Shown: positions 28,295 to 37,806 of the stretch, one piece after another
How the letters are laid out: each line of letters starts with the position of its first letter
Numbering within the stretch: position 1 is the first letter of the stretch
Program-made: the position numbers and the translations under genes
Notes under the pieces: model-generated
The model's input: only the letters and a program-made list of their open reading frames with translations
Told to the model about the DNA's origin: nothing
Databases searched by the model: none
Source of the DNA: Thiobacillus sp.
GTDB lineage: Bacteria; Pseudomonadota; Gammaproteobacteria; Burkholderiales; Thiobacillaceae
Direction of reading: 5' to 3'
Assembly: GCA_024709165.1 (NCBI GenBank)
Contig: JANJXF010000077.1
Location: 1-64,000 of the forward strand
DNA length: 64,000 nucleotides

Positions 28295-30492
28295 ACGTCC
28301 CCGGCCCGGCCGCGCCCCTGCAGGTGATCGATGAATCGATCGCGCGCCTGCAGGCCGGCACGCACCACGACCCCTTCGAGGTGCTGGGCTTGCATGTCCA
28401 GAGCGACGGCCACAGACTGTTCCGCGTCTTCCTGCCGCCGGCCGAAGCGATCGAGGTGGCGGACACGCGCATGACGCGCATCGCCGGTACCGATTGTTTC
28501 GAACTCCGCATTCCGCCCGGCGCGGCTGTCGAGCCGCACCCCCTGCTGCGTTGGCAGCACAAGAGAACCGGTCACTGGCACACGGCACGCTCGTCCTATA
28601 CCTTCGCCCCGCAGCTTGGTGAGCTCGATTTGCACCTGCTCGGCGAGGGCCGCCATCTCCAGGCGTGGAAGGTGCTCGGCGCGCGCCTGGCCTGCGTCGA
28701 CGGCATCGACGGCTGCCAGTTCGCCGTGTGGGCACCAGCGGCGCAGCGCGTCAGCGTGATCGGCGACTTCAACGACTGGGACGGCCGTCGCCACCCCATG
28801 CGCTGCCGCGGCGCCACCGGCATCTGGGAGCTGTTCATCCCCGGCCTTGCGGCGGGGCAGGCGTACAAGTATGAAATCCTCGGCCCGCACGGCCAGCTGG
28901 TGAAAAAAACCGATCCGTATGCACGCCGCATGTTCCTGCGCCCGGAAACCGCCAGCCGCGTGCCGGAAGACCAGACCCACGTGTGGGGCGACGCCGCCTG
29001 GGTCGACGCCCGCGCCGGCTTCGACTGGCAGCATCGTCCCATCAGCGTCTACGAGGTGCACCCCGGCTCGTGGCGGCGGCACGCGGATGGCAGCTTCTAC
29101 GGCTGGAACGAGCTCACCGCCGAACTCATCCCCTACGTGCAGGAACTCGGCTACACCCACATCGAACTCCTGCCGGTGGCCGAGCATCCGCTCGACGCCT
29201 CGTGGGGCTACCAGGTGTCGGGTTACTACGCGCCCACTGCGCGCTTCGGCACGCCCGACGATTTCCGCGCCTTCGTCGACGCCTGCCACCAGGCCGGTAT
29301 CGGCGTGCTGCTCGATTGGGTGCCGGCGCACTTCCCCAAGGACGACTGGGCGCTCGCCCGTTTCACCGGCGAGGCGGTGTACGAACATGCCGACCCGCGT
29401 CGTGGCGAGCACCAGGACTGGGGCACCCTCATCTTCAACTTCGGTCGTCACGAAGTACGCAACTTCCTCATCGCCAATGCGCTGTACTGGCTGGAGGAAT
29501 TTCATATCGACGGCCTGCGCGTCGACGCCGTCGCCTCCATGCTGTATCTCGATTACTCGCGGCGCGACGGCGAATGGCTGCCCAACGCCTATGGCGGACG
29601 CGAGAACATCGAAGCCATCCATTTCCTGCGCGAGCTGAACACCGCGGTGCACGGGCGTTTTCCCGGTGTGCTCACCATCGCCGAGGAATCGACCGCCTGG
29701 CCTGCGGTATCCCGCCCGGTCGAACTCGGCGGACTCGGTTTCTCGATGAAGTGGAACATGGGCTGGATGAACGACAGTCTTGCCTACATCGAGCAGGACC
29801 CCGTGCATCGGAAATATCACCACAACCGACTCACTTTCAGCCAGATGTACGCGTGGACCGAGAACTTCGTGCTGCCGCTGTCGCACGACGAGGTCGTGCA
29901 CATGAAAAAGAGCCTGCTCGACAAGATGCCGGGCGACACCTCGCAGCGTTTCGCCAACCTGCGCCTGTTCTATGCCTGGCAGTATGCCCATCCAGGCAAG
30001 AAGCTGCTGTTCATGGGCGGCGAATTCGCGCAATGGAACGAATGGCGCGAGGCCGGCCAGCTCGACTGGGCGCTGCTGCGTTTCCCCATGCACGACGGCA
30101 TCCGCGCGCTGCTGCGCGACCTCAACCGGCTCTATCGCAGCGAAGGCGCATTGCACGATTACGACTTCGACCCACGCGGCTTCCGCTGGATCGACTGCCA
30201 CGACGCCGACCAATCCGTGTTGAGCCTGCTGCGGCAGGGGCGGGACGAGTCCGACCGTATGGTGATTCTGCTCAACTTCACCCCCGTACCTCGCCATGGC
30301 TATCGCATCGGCGTGCCGGCCGCGTCCGCGTGGGGCGAAGTGCTCAACAGCGATTCCATGTATTACGGCGGCGGCAACCTCGGCAACGGCGCGCCGATCG
30401 CCGCGCAAAACCAGCCGTGGATGGGGTTCGAGCAGTCGATCGAAGTCGTCCTGCCGCCGCTGGGTGCGATCTTTCTCAAGCCGTGCCCGTAA
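28270..30492 (+). CDS. glgB: 1,4-alpha-glucan branching enzyme
   Basis: GlgB moves a segment of linear alpha-1,4 glucan to make alpha-1,6 branches. The 740-residue length is typical of the long form with the extra N-terminal beta domain. GH13 motifs: [17 protein letters not shown] (region I), [20 protein letters not shown] with the nucleophile Asp (II), [12 protein letters not shown] with the acid/base Glu (III), and [14 protein letters not shown] (IV). The ATG at 28270 has GGAAAG 7 bases upstream and is chosen. An alternative ATG at 28291 overlaps the malQ stop as ATGA and would shorten the protein by seven residues. glgA follows after a hairpin. Confidence 0.96.
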   Translation: MPHTKQRMNVPGPAAPLQVIDESIARLQAGTHHDPFEVLGLHVQSDGHRLFRVFLPPAEAIEVADTRMTRIAGTDCFELRIPPGAAVEPHPLLRWQHKRTGHWHTARSSYTFAPQLGELDLHLLGEGRHLQAWKVLGARLACVDGIDGCQFAVWAPAAQRVSVIGDFNDWDGRRHPMRCRGATGIWELFIPGLAAGQAYKYEILGPHGQLVKKTDPYARRMFLRPETASRVPEDQTHVWGDAAWVDARAGFDWQHRPISVYEVHPGSWRRHADGSFYGWNELTAELIPYVQELGYTHIELLPVAEHPLDASWGYQVSGYYAPTARFGTPDDFRAFVDACHQAGIGVLLDWVPAHFPKDDWALARFTGEAVYEHADPRRGEHQDWGTLIFNFGRHEVRNFLIANALYWLEEFHIDGLRVDAVASMLYLDYSRRDGEWLPNAYGGRENIEAIHFLRELNTAVHGRFPGVLTIAEESTAWPAVSRPVELGGLGFSMKWNMGWMNDSLAYIEQDPVHRKYHHNRLTFSQMYAWTENFVLPLSHDEVVHMKKSLLDKMPGDTSQRFANLRLFYAWQYAHPGKKLLFMGGEFAQWNEWREAGQLDWALLRFPMHDGIRALLRDLNRLYRSEGALHDYDFDPRGFRWIDCHDADQSVLSLLRQGRDESDRMVILLNFTPVPRHGYRIGVPAASAWGEVLNSDSMYYGGGNLGNGAPIAAQNQPWMGFEQSIEVVLPPLGAIFLKPCP

Positions 30493-30502
30493 AATACGGG
30501 CA
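30484..30502 (+). other. Intercistronic hairpin at the glgB stop
   Basis: TGCCCGTA (30484-30491) and TACGGGCA (30495-30502) are perfect inverse copies around AAA. The glgB stop codon TAA (30490-30492) lies in the top of the stem. No T-run follows. It may modulate glgA expression relative to glgB, or simply protect the upstream RNA. Confidence 0.5.
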
Positions 30503-30525
30503 AGACAACGATACAAAGCGGAGCA

Positions 30526-31980
30526 ATGAACATTCTTTTTGCCGCCAGCGAGGCGTATCCGCTGGTGAAGACCGGCGGCCTGGGTGACGTCGCCTACAGC
30601 CTGCCCAAGGCCCTGCACGCACGGGGCGCGGACATCCGTCTGGTCCTGCCGGGCTACCACAGCCTGCTGCGCCAGCTCGACGCGATACGCATCGCCGGCT
30701 GGCTGGACGTGCGCGGCAGCGAGCGCACGTTCGGCGTGCGCGTGCTGGAAACGCGCCACGCTGCCTATCCGTTTCCGCTGTGGATCGTCGACTGCCCGCC
30801 GCTGTTCGATCGCCCCGGCAACCCCTACGTCGGCGAGAACGGCCGCGACTGGCCGGACAACGCTGAGCGCTTCGCGGTGTTCGCGCGCGCCGTCGCGCTG
30901 CTCGCGCAGGATGCGCTGGGTGTCGGCTGGCGCCCCGACGTGGTGCACAGCCACGACTGGCAGACCGGACTGGTGCCCGCCTTTCTCGCCGACCTGGCGG
31001 CTCCGCCGCGGACCGTGTTCACCATCCACAATCTGGCTTATGGCGGCTATTTTCCGCATGCCGATTTCGTTCGTCTGCAATTGCCGGCGCACTGGTGGAA
31101 CCCGGAAGGCGCCGAGTTTCATGGTGGTCTCTCGATGCTCAAGAGCGGCATCGTCTACGCCGACGCCATCACCACCGTGAGCCCGACCTACGCGGAGGAA
31201 ATCTGCACCCCGGGGTTCGGCTACGGGCTCGATGGCCTCCTGCGCTCGCGCCGCCACAAGCTCACCGGCATCCTCAACGGCATCGACACCGACGCGTGGA
31301 ACCCCGCCACCGACCTGCATCTGCCCGCGCACTATTCGAAACTGCGCATTCAGCCGGGCAAGCGGCACAACAAGCGGGCCCTGCTTGAACGTTTCCAGCC
31401 GGTGGACGACGAACTGCTCGACGCCCCCCTGCTCGGCATGGTCGGACGTCTCGTCGAGCAGAAGGGTATCGACTGGATTCTTGCCGCAATGCCGGTACTG
31501 CTCGCCGAAACGGATGCGCGCTTCGTCGCGCTCGGTAGCGGCCAAACTTTGTACGAGCAGAAACTGCAACGCCTGGCGCAGCAGCATCCGGATCGCATCA
31601 TGGTTGAAATCGGCTACGATGAAGAACTGGCGCATCGCATCGAGGCCGGTGCGGACATTTTTCTCATGCCGTCGCGTTTCGAGCCCTGCGGGCTCAACCA
31701 GATGTACAGCCTGCGCTACGGCACGCCACCGGTGGTGTTCCGTACCGGCGGTCTGGCCGACACCGTGGTCGACGCCGACGCGGCGCATTGCGCCGACGGT
31801 ACCGCCACCGGCTTCGTGTTCGACCAGCCCGAAGTTTCGGGCTTCCTCGATGCCATCCGCCGCGCGCTCGACCTGTACCGGCAGCCCAAGGCGTGGCGCC
31901 GGCTGCAGCAGACCGGCATGCGCCAGAACTTCGACTGGTCCGAAAGTGCGGGCCATTACCTGTCCCTCTATGCCACCTGA
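30526..31980 (+). CDS. glgA: Glycogen synthase (ADP-glucose dependent)
   Basis: GlgA extends alpha-1,4 glucan from ADP-glucose. The 484-residue GT5 enzyme starts [22 protein letters not shown], with the KTGGL substrate-binding site. It contains [26 protein letters not shown], a [21 protein letters not shown] segment, [18 protein letters not shown], and the C-terminal [18 protein letters not shown] nucleotide-binding site. It follows glgB by 33 bases and precedes glgP by 17, so it is in the same operon. Confidence 0.97.
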   Translation: MNILFAASEAYPLVKTGGLGDVAYSLPKALHARGADIRLVLPGYHSLLRQLDAIRIAGWLDVRGSERTFGVRVLETRHAAYPFPLWIVDCPPLFDRPGNPYVGENGRDWPDNAERFAVFARAVALLAQDALGVGWRPDVVHSHDWQTGLVPAFLADLAAPPRTVFTIHNLAYGGYFPHADFVRLQLPAHWWNPEGAEFHGGLSMLKSGIVYADAITTVSPTYAEEICTPGFGYGLDGLLRSRRHKLTGILNGIDTDAWNPATDLHLPAHYSKLRIQPGKRHNKRALLERFQPVDDELLDAPLLGMVGRLVEQKGIDWILAAMPVLLAETDARFVALGSGQTLYEQKLQRLAQQHPDRIMVEIGYDEELAHRIEAGADIFLMPSRFEPCGLNQMYSLRYGTPPVVFRTGGLADTVVDADAAHCADGTATGFVFDQPEVSGFLDAIRRALDLYRQPKAWRRLQQTGMRQNFDWSESAGHYLSLYAT

Positions 31981-31997
31981 TAGTTGCCGGGGTTGTC

Positions 31998-34499
31998 ATG
32001 TCCGCCAAAACATCCGAAGAACTCTGCACACTTTCCGCCTGTCCGTTTTCGCTGAAACCGCTGCCGGCGGACACCGAGGCCCTGCGTCGCGATTTCGAGC
32101 GTTACCAGTATTACCATCTGGGCCGCCCGTACGGCTCCCCGCCGCTGTACACCTACCATGCGCTCGCCTGGTCCCTGCGCGACCGCATCATGTCCGACTG
32201 GATGAACACCTACACCGGGCGCGACCAGCCGGGCCGCCGCCGCGCCTACTACCTGTCGCTCGAATTCCTCATCGGTCGTGCACTGGGCAACCATGTCCTG
32301 AATCTCGACCTCGACGCCCCGACGCGCGAAGCGCTGCAAAGCTTCAGCCACACGCTGGAAGATGTCGTCGAGCAGGAGCCGGACGCCGGCCTCGGCAACG
32401 GCGGCCTCGGCCGCCTGGCCGCCTGTTTCATGGACAGCTGCGCCACCCTCAAGCTGCCGGTCATGGGCTATGGCATCCGTTATGAATACGGCATGTTCGG
32501 CCAGCGCATCGAGAACGGCTACCAGAAGGAAGAACCCGATCACTGGCTGCGTGCGGGCAATCCGTGGGAAGTCGAGCGCTCCGAGTTCACCTGCCGAGTG
32601 CACTTCGGCGGGCGCGTCGAGCATTTCCGCGACCCCGCCGGCATCCCGCGCGCGCGCTGGATCGACACCGACGACGTGCTGGCCATTCCGTTCGACATGC
32701 CGATCACCGGCTACCGCAACCGCGCGGTCAACACCCTGCGTCTGTGGAAGGCCGCCGCCACCGACGAATTCAACTTCGACGAATTCAGTGCCGGCAGTTA
32801 TGGCGAGGCCGTACAGGCGAAGAACGAGGCCGAGCACATCTCGATGGTGCTCTACCCCAACGACAGCAGCGAAAACGGGCGCGAACTGCGCCTGCGTCAG
32901 CAGTATTTCCTTGCTTCTGCAAGTCTGCAGGACGTCATCCGCCAGTGGCGTGCGGCCGACAACAGCGATCTGGCGAAGTTCGCCGAACACAACGTGTTCC
33001 AGATGAACGACACCCATCCCTCCATAGCCGTCGCCGAGCTGATGCGCCTGCTGCTCGACCAGGAACGCCTCACCTGGGACCAGGCGTGGGCCATCACGCG
33101 CAACTGCATGGCCTACACCAACCACACCTTGCTGCCCGAAGCGCTGGAAAAATGGCCCGTCTCCCTGTTCGAGCGGCTGCTGCCGCGTCTTCTGGAGATC
33201 ATCTACGAGATCAACGGTGCCTTGCTGCGCGAAGTTGCCACCCGCTGGCCCGGCGACATCGACCGTCGGCGCCGCATGTCGCTCATCGAGGAAGGCGAGG
33301 TACGGCAGGTGCGCATGGCCTGGCTCGCCATCGTTGGCAGCTTTTCCGTAAACGGTGTTGCCGCCCTGCATTCGCGCCTGCTGCGTGAAGGGCTGTTCCG
33401 CGACTTCTACGAACTATGGCCCGAGAAATTCAACAACAAGACCAACGGCGTCACCCCGCGCCGCTGGCTCGCGTACGCCAACCCCGGTCTTTCCGCGCTC
33501 ATCACCCGCGAGATCGGCGATGGCTGGGTCGCCGATCTCGCCCAGCTCTCGCGCCTGCGGCCCCTCGCCGAGGCCGGACACGAGGCCTTCCAGGCCGAAT
33601 GGCGCGCGGCCAGGCGTGCCAACAAGGTCCGTCTGGCCGCGCTGGTCAGGACTGAATGCGGTATCGAATTCAATCCCGATGCCCTGTTCGACGTGCAGGT
33701 CAAACGCATCCACGAATACAAGCGGCAGCTCCTCAACATTCTGCACGTCATCCACCTGTACAACCGCATCAACCAGCACCGCCTCGACGGCTGGGTCGAC
33801 CGCTGCGTTCTCATCGGCGGCAAGGCCGCGCCCGGCTACCTCATGGCCAAACGCATCATCAAACTCATTACCAGCGTCGCCGATGTCGTCAACAAGGACC
33901 CCGACGTCGGCGGCCGGTTACGCGTCGCCTTCCTGCCCAATTACCGCGTCACCAGCATGGAAATCATCGCGCCCGCCACCGATCTGTCCGAGCAGGTTTC
34001 CACCGCAGGCAAGGAAGCCTCCGGCACCGGCAACATGAAATTCATGATGAACGGCGCCGTCACCATCGGCACCTACGACGGCGCCAACATCGAAATCCTC
34101 GAGACGGTGGGCGAGGACAACTTCTTCCTCTTCGGCCTGCGCGCGGAGGAAATTGAGGAGCTGCGTCCGGACTACAATCCGCAGGCCTTCATCGACAGCG
34201 ATCCTGACCTGCGCGATGTCGTCGGGCTGCTGCAATCCGACCATTTCAGCCTGTGCGAACCCGGCATCTTTCAGCCCATTCTCGATGCCATGCTGGACCC
34301 GAACGATCCCTGGATGACGCTGGCCGACTTCCGCAGTTACGTCGATGCGCAAAATCGCGTCGAGCAGGCCTGGCGCAATCCTGCCGGATGGACCCGCATG
34401 AGCATCCTGAATACTGCGTCGAGTGGCTATTTCTCCACCGACCGCACCATGCGGGAGTACAACGACGAGATATGGAAGCTGGTTGCGAACGGGGGGTGA
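31998..34499 (+). CDS. glgP: Glycogen/maltodextrin phosphorylase
   Basis: GlgP removes glucose units from alpha-1,4 glucans as glucose 1-phosphate. The ATG at 31998 gives 833 residues (MSAKTSEELCTL), normal for the family. The substrate motif GLGNGGLGRLAACFMDS is at about 132-148 and NGVTPRRWLAYANPGL lies centrally. The C-terminal half contains VKRIHEYKRQLLNILHVI and the pyridoxal phosphate site EASGTGNMKFMMNG, with the Schiff-base lysine at 681. The gene follows glgA by 17 bases and closes the glycogen cluster, giving one strand both synthesis and breakdown. Confidence 0.97.
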   Translation: MSAKTSEELCTLSACPFSLKPLPADTEALRRDFERYQYYHLGRPYGSPPLYTYHALAWSLRDRIMSDWMNTYTGRDQPGRRRAYYLSLEFLIGRALGNHVLNLDLDAPTREALQSFSHTLEDVVEQEPDAGLGNGGLGRLAACFMDSCATLKLPVMGYGIRYEYGMFGQRIENGYQKEEPDHWLRAGNPWEVERSEFTCRVHFGGRVEHFRDPAGIPRARWIDTDDVLAIPFDMPITGYRNRAVNTLRLWKAAATDEFNFDEFSAGSYGEAVQAKNEAEHISMVLYPNDSSENGRELRLRQQYFLASASLQDVIRQWRAADNSDLAKFAEHNVFQMNDTHPSIAVAELMRLLLDQERLTWDQAWAITRNCMAYTNHTLLPEALEKWPVSLFERLLPRLLEIIYEINGALLREVATRWPGDIDRRRRMSLIEEGEVRQVRMAWLAIVGSFSVNGVAALHSRLLREGLFRDFYELWPEKFNNKTNGVTPRRWLAYANPGLSALITREIGDGWVADLAQLSRLRPLAEAGHEAFQAEWRAARRANKVRLAALVRTECGIEFNPDALFDVQVKRIHEYKRQLLNILHVIHLYNRINQHRLDGWVDRCVLIGGKAAPGYLMAKRIIKLITSVADVVNKDPDVGGRLRVAFLPNYRVTSMEIIAPATDLSEQVSTAGKEASGTGNMKFMMNGAVTIGTYDGANIEILETVGEDNFFLFGLRAEEIEELRPDYNPQAFIDSDPDLRDVVGLLQSDHFSLCEPGIFQPILDAMLDPNDPWMTLADFRSYVDAQNRVEQAWRNPAGWTRMSILNTASSGYFSTDRTMREYNDEIWKLVANGG

Positions 34500-34867
34500 G
34501 GAATACGACGGACTTTCCGTTCTTCCCTGCCCGGGTCCTGGAGGGCGGCGCAACATGGGACACCTGCGCAAAACGCCGCCGGCAAGTGCGGCGTCACCGC
34601 CGCCACCACGGCGTGTACGGACTGCGGACTGTATGGCAGCCAGCAGAACGACATATGGGGTGACGGGCCGAATGGCGCCGGCTTCAAGGCGCTCCGCGCA
34701 TCGAAAGCGTTCGTCGCAACAGGACAACGGCAGCACGAAGATACCAGTGGCCGCTCGTCAGGTGTCGCGTTTTTCGGTATATCATGAAAACCTAATATAT
34801 TGCGTTCCACAAGTTTCGGTATCCGGCTCTTGGGCCTTTCGTTTTCGTTCTCTATCTGGAGTCTTCC
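34500..34867. other. Gap between glgP and the Met-rich repeat protein
   Basis: No gene is supported in these 368 bases. ACGCCGC (34572-34578) and GCGGCGT (34587-34593) form an inverted repeat. An AT-rich stretch at about 34770-34805 (including TATATC and TAATATAT) stands out against the GC-rich surroundings and probably holds the next gene's promoter, although no -35/-10 pair at normal spacing is convincing. GGAG lies at 34858-34861, 6 bases before the next start codon. Confidence 0.45.
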
Positions 34868-36214
34868 ATGCAGATCAAACCCCTTCTGGTCGCCGTGACG
34901 ACCGTGCTTGCTGGCCTGTCTGCGCCGGCGGGTGCCCAGCTTCTCCCCCCTGTGCTGCCGGTCCCGGCAGGTACGCCGCAATCGGCTGATCAGTGGATGA
35001 ACCGCATGATGGATTTCACGCAGAATGCGTCGGCCTTCAAGGACCCGGCCGCGTTCGCGGCGTGGACCAACGCGATGACCGATCCGGCGATGGCCACTGC
35101 CATGGCCAGTCATCTGATGGAGCCGGGCAACCTGCTGCGCGCGATGACCACGATGATGCAGCCGGGCACGACGGCCAACTACATGCAGTTCCTCGACCCC
35201 AATATCTATCTGCGCTGGGGCGGGGCGATGATGAATCCGATGTGGTACACGCAGATGGCGCTGAACATGGCCGATCCCGGCAAGATGATGCGCTGGATGC
35301 TGCTGCCGATGGACCCCAAGGTGTGGAAGCTGGGGATGCAGATGATGGATCCCAACCTCTACGTGAAGTGGATGATGACGCCGACCGATCCGCGCGCGAT
35401 GGCGCTGATGTTCGCGCCGATGAACCCGCAGCTCTACGGCAGCATGCTGGGTGGGGCGTTGAATCCGCAGCTGGTCGGCGGGCCGAACTCGACCTGGGGC
35501 ACCTTCATGTACCCGGCGCAGCCGGTGGTGCAGGTGCAGGGCCATGCGCCGGTGGCCAGCCCGATCAACGTATGGGACCCGAGCACCTGGTTCAGCATGC
35601 TCAACATGTTCGGCATCAATCCTTCGGGCGGAACGGCCGGGACGGGTGCGACGACATCGTTCTTCCCCACCTTCGGCAGCGGCCCCAACCCCTATCTGCC
35701 GGCACCGCAGCCCGCGCAACCGTCCGCCGCTGCGGCACCCGTCGCCGTGCCGGCAGTCGCTCCGGCGCCTGCGGTTGCCCCCGCAGTGGCCCCCGCACCC
35801 GCCGGATTCGCGGTCCAGGCGGGCGCGCCGTCGACCCTGAGTCTCGGCGGTGATGCCCTGTTCAAGACGGGCAAGTCGTCCATCAAGGACCTGACCCCGG
35901 AAGGGCGCGCAAAACTCGACGATCTGGTTGCGAAGATCAAGGCATTCGGCGCGATCGACAGCATCAAGGTCACCGGCCATGCCGACAAGATGGGCAAGGC
36001 GTCCAGCAACAAAAAGCTGTCGCTGACGCGCGCGAAGGCGGTGACTGCCTATCTCAAGTCCAAGGGCGTGAAGGCCAAGACCTTTGCCACGGCGGGCGTG
36101 GGCGACACCCAGCCGGTCGTCGACTGCGACATGAAGCTGGCGAAGGATGCGCTGAAGGCGTGCCTCGCGCCCAACCGCCGGGTGGACATCGAGGTCGCCG
36201 GCGCGAAGAAATAA
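34868..36214 (+). CDS. Secreted Met-rich 13-residue repeat protein with OmpA-like C-terminal domain
   Basis: The 448-residue protein has a signal peptide (about 1-23, ending PAGAQ). Residues 59-210 form about twelve units starting at 59, 72, 85, 98, 110, 123, 136, 149, 161, 174, 186 and 199, each 12 or 13 residues long. The consensus is [D/N/E/Q]P at positions 1-2, an aromatic or Met near 5, Trp or Met near 8 or 9, and Met near 12. Examples are DPNIYLRWGGAMM and DPGKMMRWMLLPM. A Pro/Ala-rich linker follows (about 275-320). The C-terminus (about 323-448) matches OmpA/MotB-type peptidoglycan-binding domains: LFKTGKSSIKDLTPEGRAKL, VTGHADKMG, LSLTRAKAVTAYLKSKG and APNRRVDIEV. This suggests an outer-membrane or periplasmic location tethered to peptidoglycan. 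I do not recognise the repeat. A bidirectional terminator separates it from panD. Confidence 0.85.
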   Translation: MQIKPLLVAVTTVLAGLSAPAGAQLLPPVLPVPAGTPQSADQWMNRMMDFTQNASAFKDPAAFAAWTNAMTDPAMATAMASHLMEPGNLLRAMTTMMQPGTTANYMQFLDPNIYLRWGGAMMNPMWYTQMALNMADPGKMMRWMLLPMDPKVWKLGMQMMDPNLYVKWMMTPTDPRAMALMFAPMNPQLYGSMLGGALNPQLVGGPNSTWGTFMYPAQPVVQVQGHAPVASPINVWDPSTWFSMLNMFGINPSGGTAGTGATTSFFPTFGSGPNPYLPAPQPAQPSAAAAPVAVPAVAPAPAVAPAVAPAPAGFAVQAGAPSTLSLGGDALFKTGKSSIKDLTPEGRAKLDDLVAKIKAFGAIDSIKVTGHADKMGKASSNKKLSLTRAKAVTAYLKSKGVKAKTFATAGVGDTQPVVDCDMKLAKDALKACLAPNRRVDIEVAGAKK

Positions 36215-36305
36215 GACATCGGGCGGGACGCATTGGGGCGTAACCCGCAAAGCGGAGACGCTGCATTGCTTCATGGCGTCTGCACTTTTCACGGTGCACG
36301 CGGAC

Positions 36306-36340
36306 ATGAAAAAGGCCGGGACGTACCCGGCCTTTTTCAT
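36306..36340. terminator. Bidirectional intrinsic terminator
   Basis: ATGAAAAAGGCCGGG (36306-36320) and CCCGGCCTTTTTCAT (36326-36340) are exact inverse copies around a 5-base loop. The GC-rich stem is flanked by A-runs and T-runs on both sides, so it can end transcription of the Met-rich protein gene (plus) and panD (minus), which converge here. Confidence 0.9.
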
Positions 36341-36352
36341 GGATAAAGCGGA

Positions 36353-36733
36353 TCAGGCGGCCTGTACGGGGATTGCCTGGCGCGTATCGAGGATACGGTT
36401 GTCCGCATCCACGTATACCAGGTCCGGCGCGTAGCGCGCCAGTTCCAGCTCGTTGTAGGTGGCGTAGGTGGCGATGATCACGAGATCGCCCGGCCTGGCC
36501 TTGTGCGCGGCCGCGCCATTTACCGAGATGATCCCCGAATCGCGCGCCGCGCGGATGGCGTAGGTGGTGAAGCGCTCGCCATTGCTGACGTTGTAGATCT
36601 GGATCTGCTCGAACTCGTGGATGCCGGCCGCGTCCAGCAGGGTCTCGTCGATCGCGCAGGAACCTTCGTAATGCAGCTCCGAATGGGTGACGGTGGCCCG
36701 GTGCAGCTTGGACTTGAGCATCGTTCTCTGCAT
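36353..36733 (-). CDS. panD: Aspartate 1-decarboxylase, pyruvoyl-dependent
   Basis: PanD makes beta-alanine from aspartate for pantothenate and coenzyme A. The proenzyme (126 residues) starts [20 protein letters not shown]. It is cut autocatalytically between Gly and Ser in [16 protein letters not shown] to form the pyruvoyl group. [10 protein letters not shown] and INGAAAH-like [18 protein letters not shown] follow as in the family. The chosen ATG at 36733 has GAGGG 7 bases upstream, while the longer frame upstream would cross the promoter. A perfect TATAAT lies about 37 bases before the start. Confidence 0.96.
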   Translation of the reverse strand: MQRTMLKSKLHRATVTHSELHYEGSCAIDETLLDAAGIHEFEQIQIYNVSNGERFTTYAIRAARDSGIISVNGAAAHKARPGDLVIIATYATYNELELARYAPDLVYVDADNRILDTRQAIPVQAA

Positions 36734-36769
36734 GACGGTGCCCTCAGGGAATTGCGAAAAAGGATCGAC

Positions 36770-36775
36770 ATTATA
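36770..36775 (-). promoter_or_regulatory. -10 element of the panD promoter
   Basis: The minus strand reads a perfect TATAAT, giving a leader of about 30 bases before the panD ATG. No good -35 sequence is found 16-18 bases upstream, so an activator or extended element may be needed. Confidence 0.45.
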
Positions 36776-36960
36776 CTCCCCTTCGACCTGCAAACCCCGT
36801 GGACGGTTCAATCGTGGGGGGTCGCCTGCGGGGTGGCGCGGCGTCACGTGGCCGGCGGGTTCAAGTTGCGGCGATCCACGCCGATTATCCTTTCAGGGGC
36901 CTTGGGGGCCTTGCGGACGGTCGCGACTGCGCGGCCCGGCATGACGCGGCTGGAGACGAT

Positions 36961-37794
36961 ATGGCGCAGCAGCAAAAAACACTGGATGATTGGCTGGCCT
37001 TTCTGGGCGCGGCCGATATCCCCGCGCTCCGGCATACCGCGCGCGAGCTGGGGCGGCTGCATGCCGACGAGGCACGCTTCACCGCCCGTGCCGTCGCGGA
37101 TGTGGTGACCGACGATCCCTTGATGACGCTCAAGCTCCTGCGCCATCTGCAACGTCACAAGCTTCGTCGGCAGGAATACGAACTGGTTGATGTCAGGCAG
37201 GTGCTTCTGATGATGGGGCTGGACGCCTTCCTGCGCGACGTGCCGGCCTCGCCGCTGGTGGAGGAGATGCTGCATGCCCACCTGGATGCGCTGGTGCAGC
37301 TGCTGCAGACTGTGCGGCGTGCCCAGCGCGCGGCGTATTACGCTTACGACTGGGCGTTGCGGCTGCACGATCTACATGCGGAAGAGGTCTACGTTTCGGC
37401 GCTGCTCACCCATGCCTCGGAGATGCTGATGTGGTGTTTCAACCCCGGCCCGATGCTGGAGATACGCAGCCGCCAGCGCGCCGATGCCGCGTTGCGCAGT
37501 GCGGATGCGCAGCGCCAGGTACTCGGCTTCACCGGCATGGAATTCCAGCGTCGCCTGACGCTCGACTGGGGGCTGCCCGAATTGTTGCAGAATTTGACCG
37601 ATCCCATGCTGGCGCGGTCGAGCCGGGTGCGCAACGTGATGCTTGCGGTGAATCTGGCGCGCCACTCGGCACAGGGCTGGGACGACGCCGCGCTGCCCGA
37701 CGACTACCGTGCGATCGGCGAACTGCTGCGCATGGATCCGGAGGAGGCGCAGCGTCTGGTGCGCCGGTTGCCGGCCGCCGACGCTCCGCCGTGA
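36961..37794 (+). CDS. HDOD-domain signalling protein
   Basis: The 277-residue cytosolic protein resembles HDOD proteins: an N-terminal helical region with DDWLAFLGAADIPALRHTARELGRL, the VVTDDPLMTLKLLRHLQRHKL segment typical of the HDOD core, and LVDVRQVLLMMGLDAFLRDV. The HD metal-binding pair is not evident, as expected for HDOD. HDOD proteins work in regulatory or output roles in motility, stress and second-messenger networks; the partner is not known here. The ATG at 36961 has GGAGA upstream (36951-36955). It converges with the FleN-like/GGDEF pair, 12 bases away. Confidence 0.8.
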   Translation: MAQQQKTLDDWLAFLGAADIPALRHTARELGRLHADEARFTARAVADVVTDDPLMTLKLLRHLQRHKLRRQEYELVDVRQVLLMMGLDAFLRDVPASPLVEEMLHAHLDALVQLLQTVRRAQRAAYYAYDWALRLHDLHAEEVYVSALLTHASEMLMWCFNPGPMLEIRSRQRADAALRSADAQRQVLGFTGMEFQRRLTLDWGLPELLQNLTDPMLARSSRVRNVMLAVNLARHSAQGWDDAALPDDYRAIGELLRMDPEEAQRLVRRLPAADAPP

Positions 37795-37806
37795 CGGATG
37801 CCGGCT

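Noticed and set aside
27955-31956. Minus-strand open frame of 1333 codons opposite malQ, glgB and glgA
   Set aside because: It is a shadow of high-GC plus-strand genes; the product has no recognisable domain and the plus-strand proteins have complete catalytic motifs.
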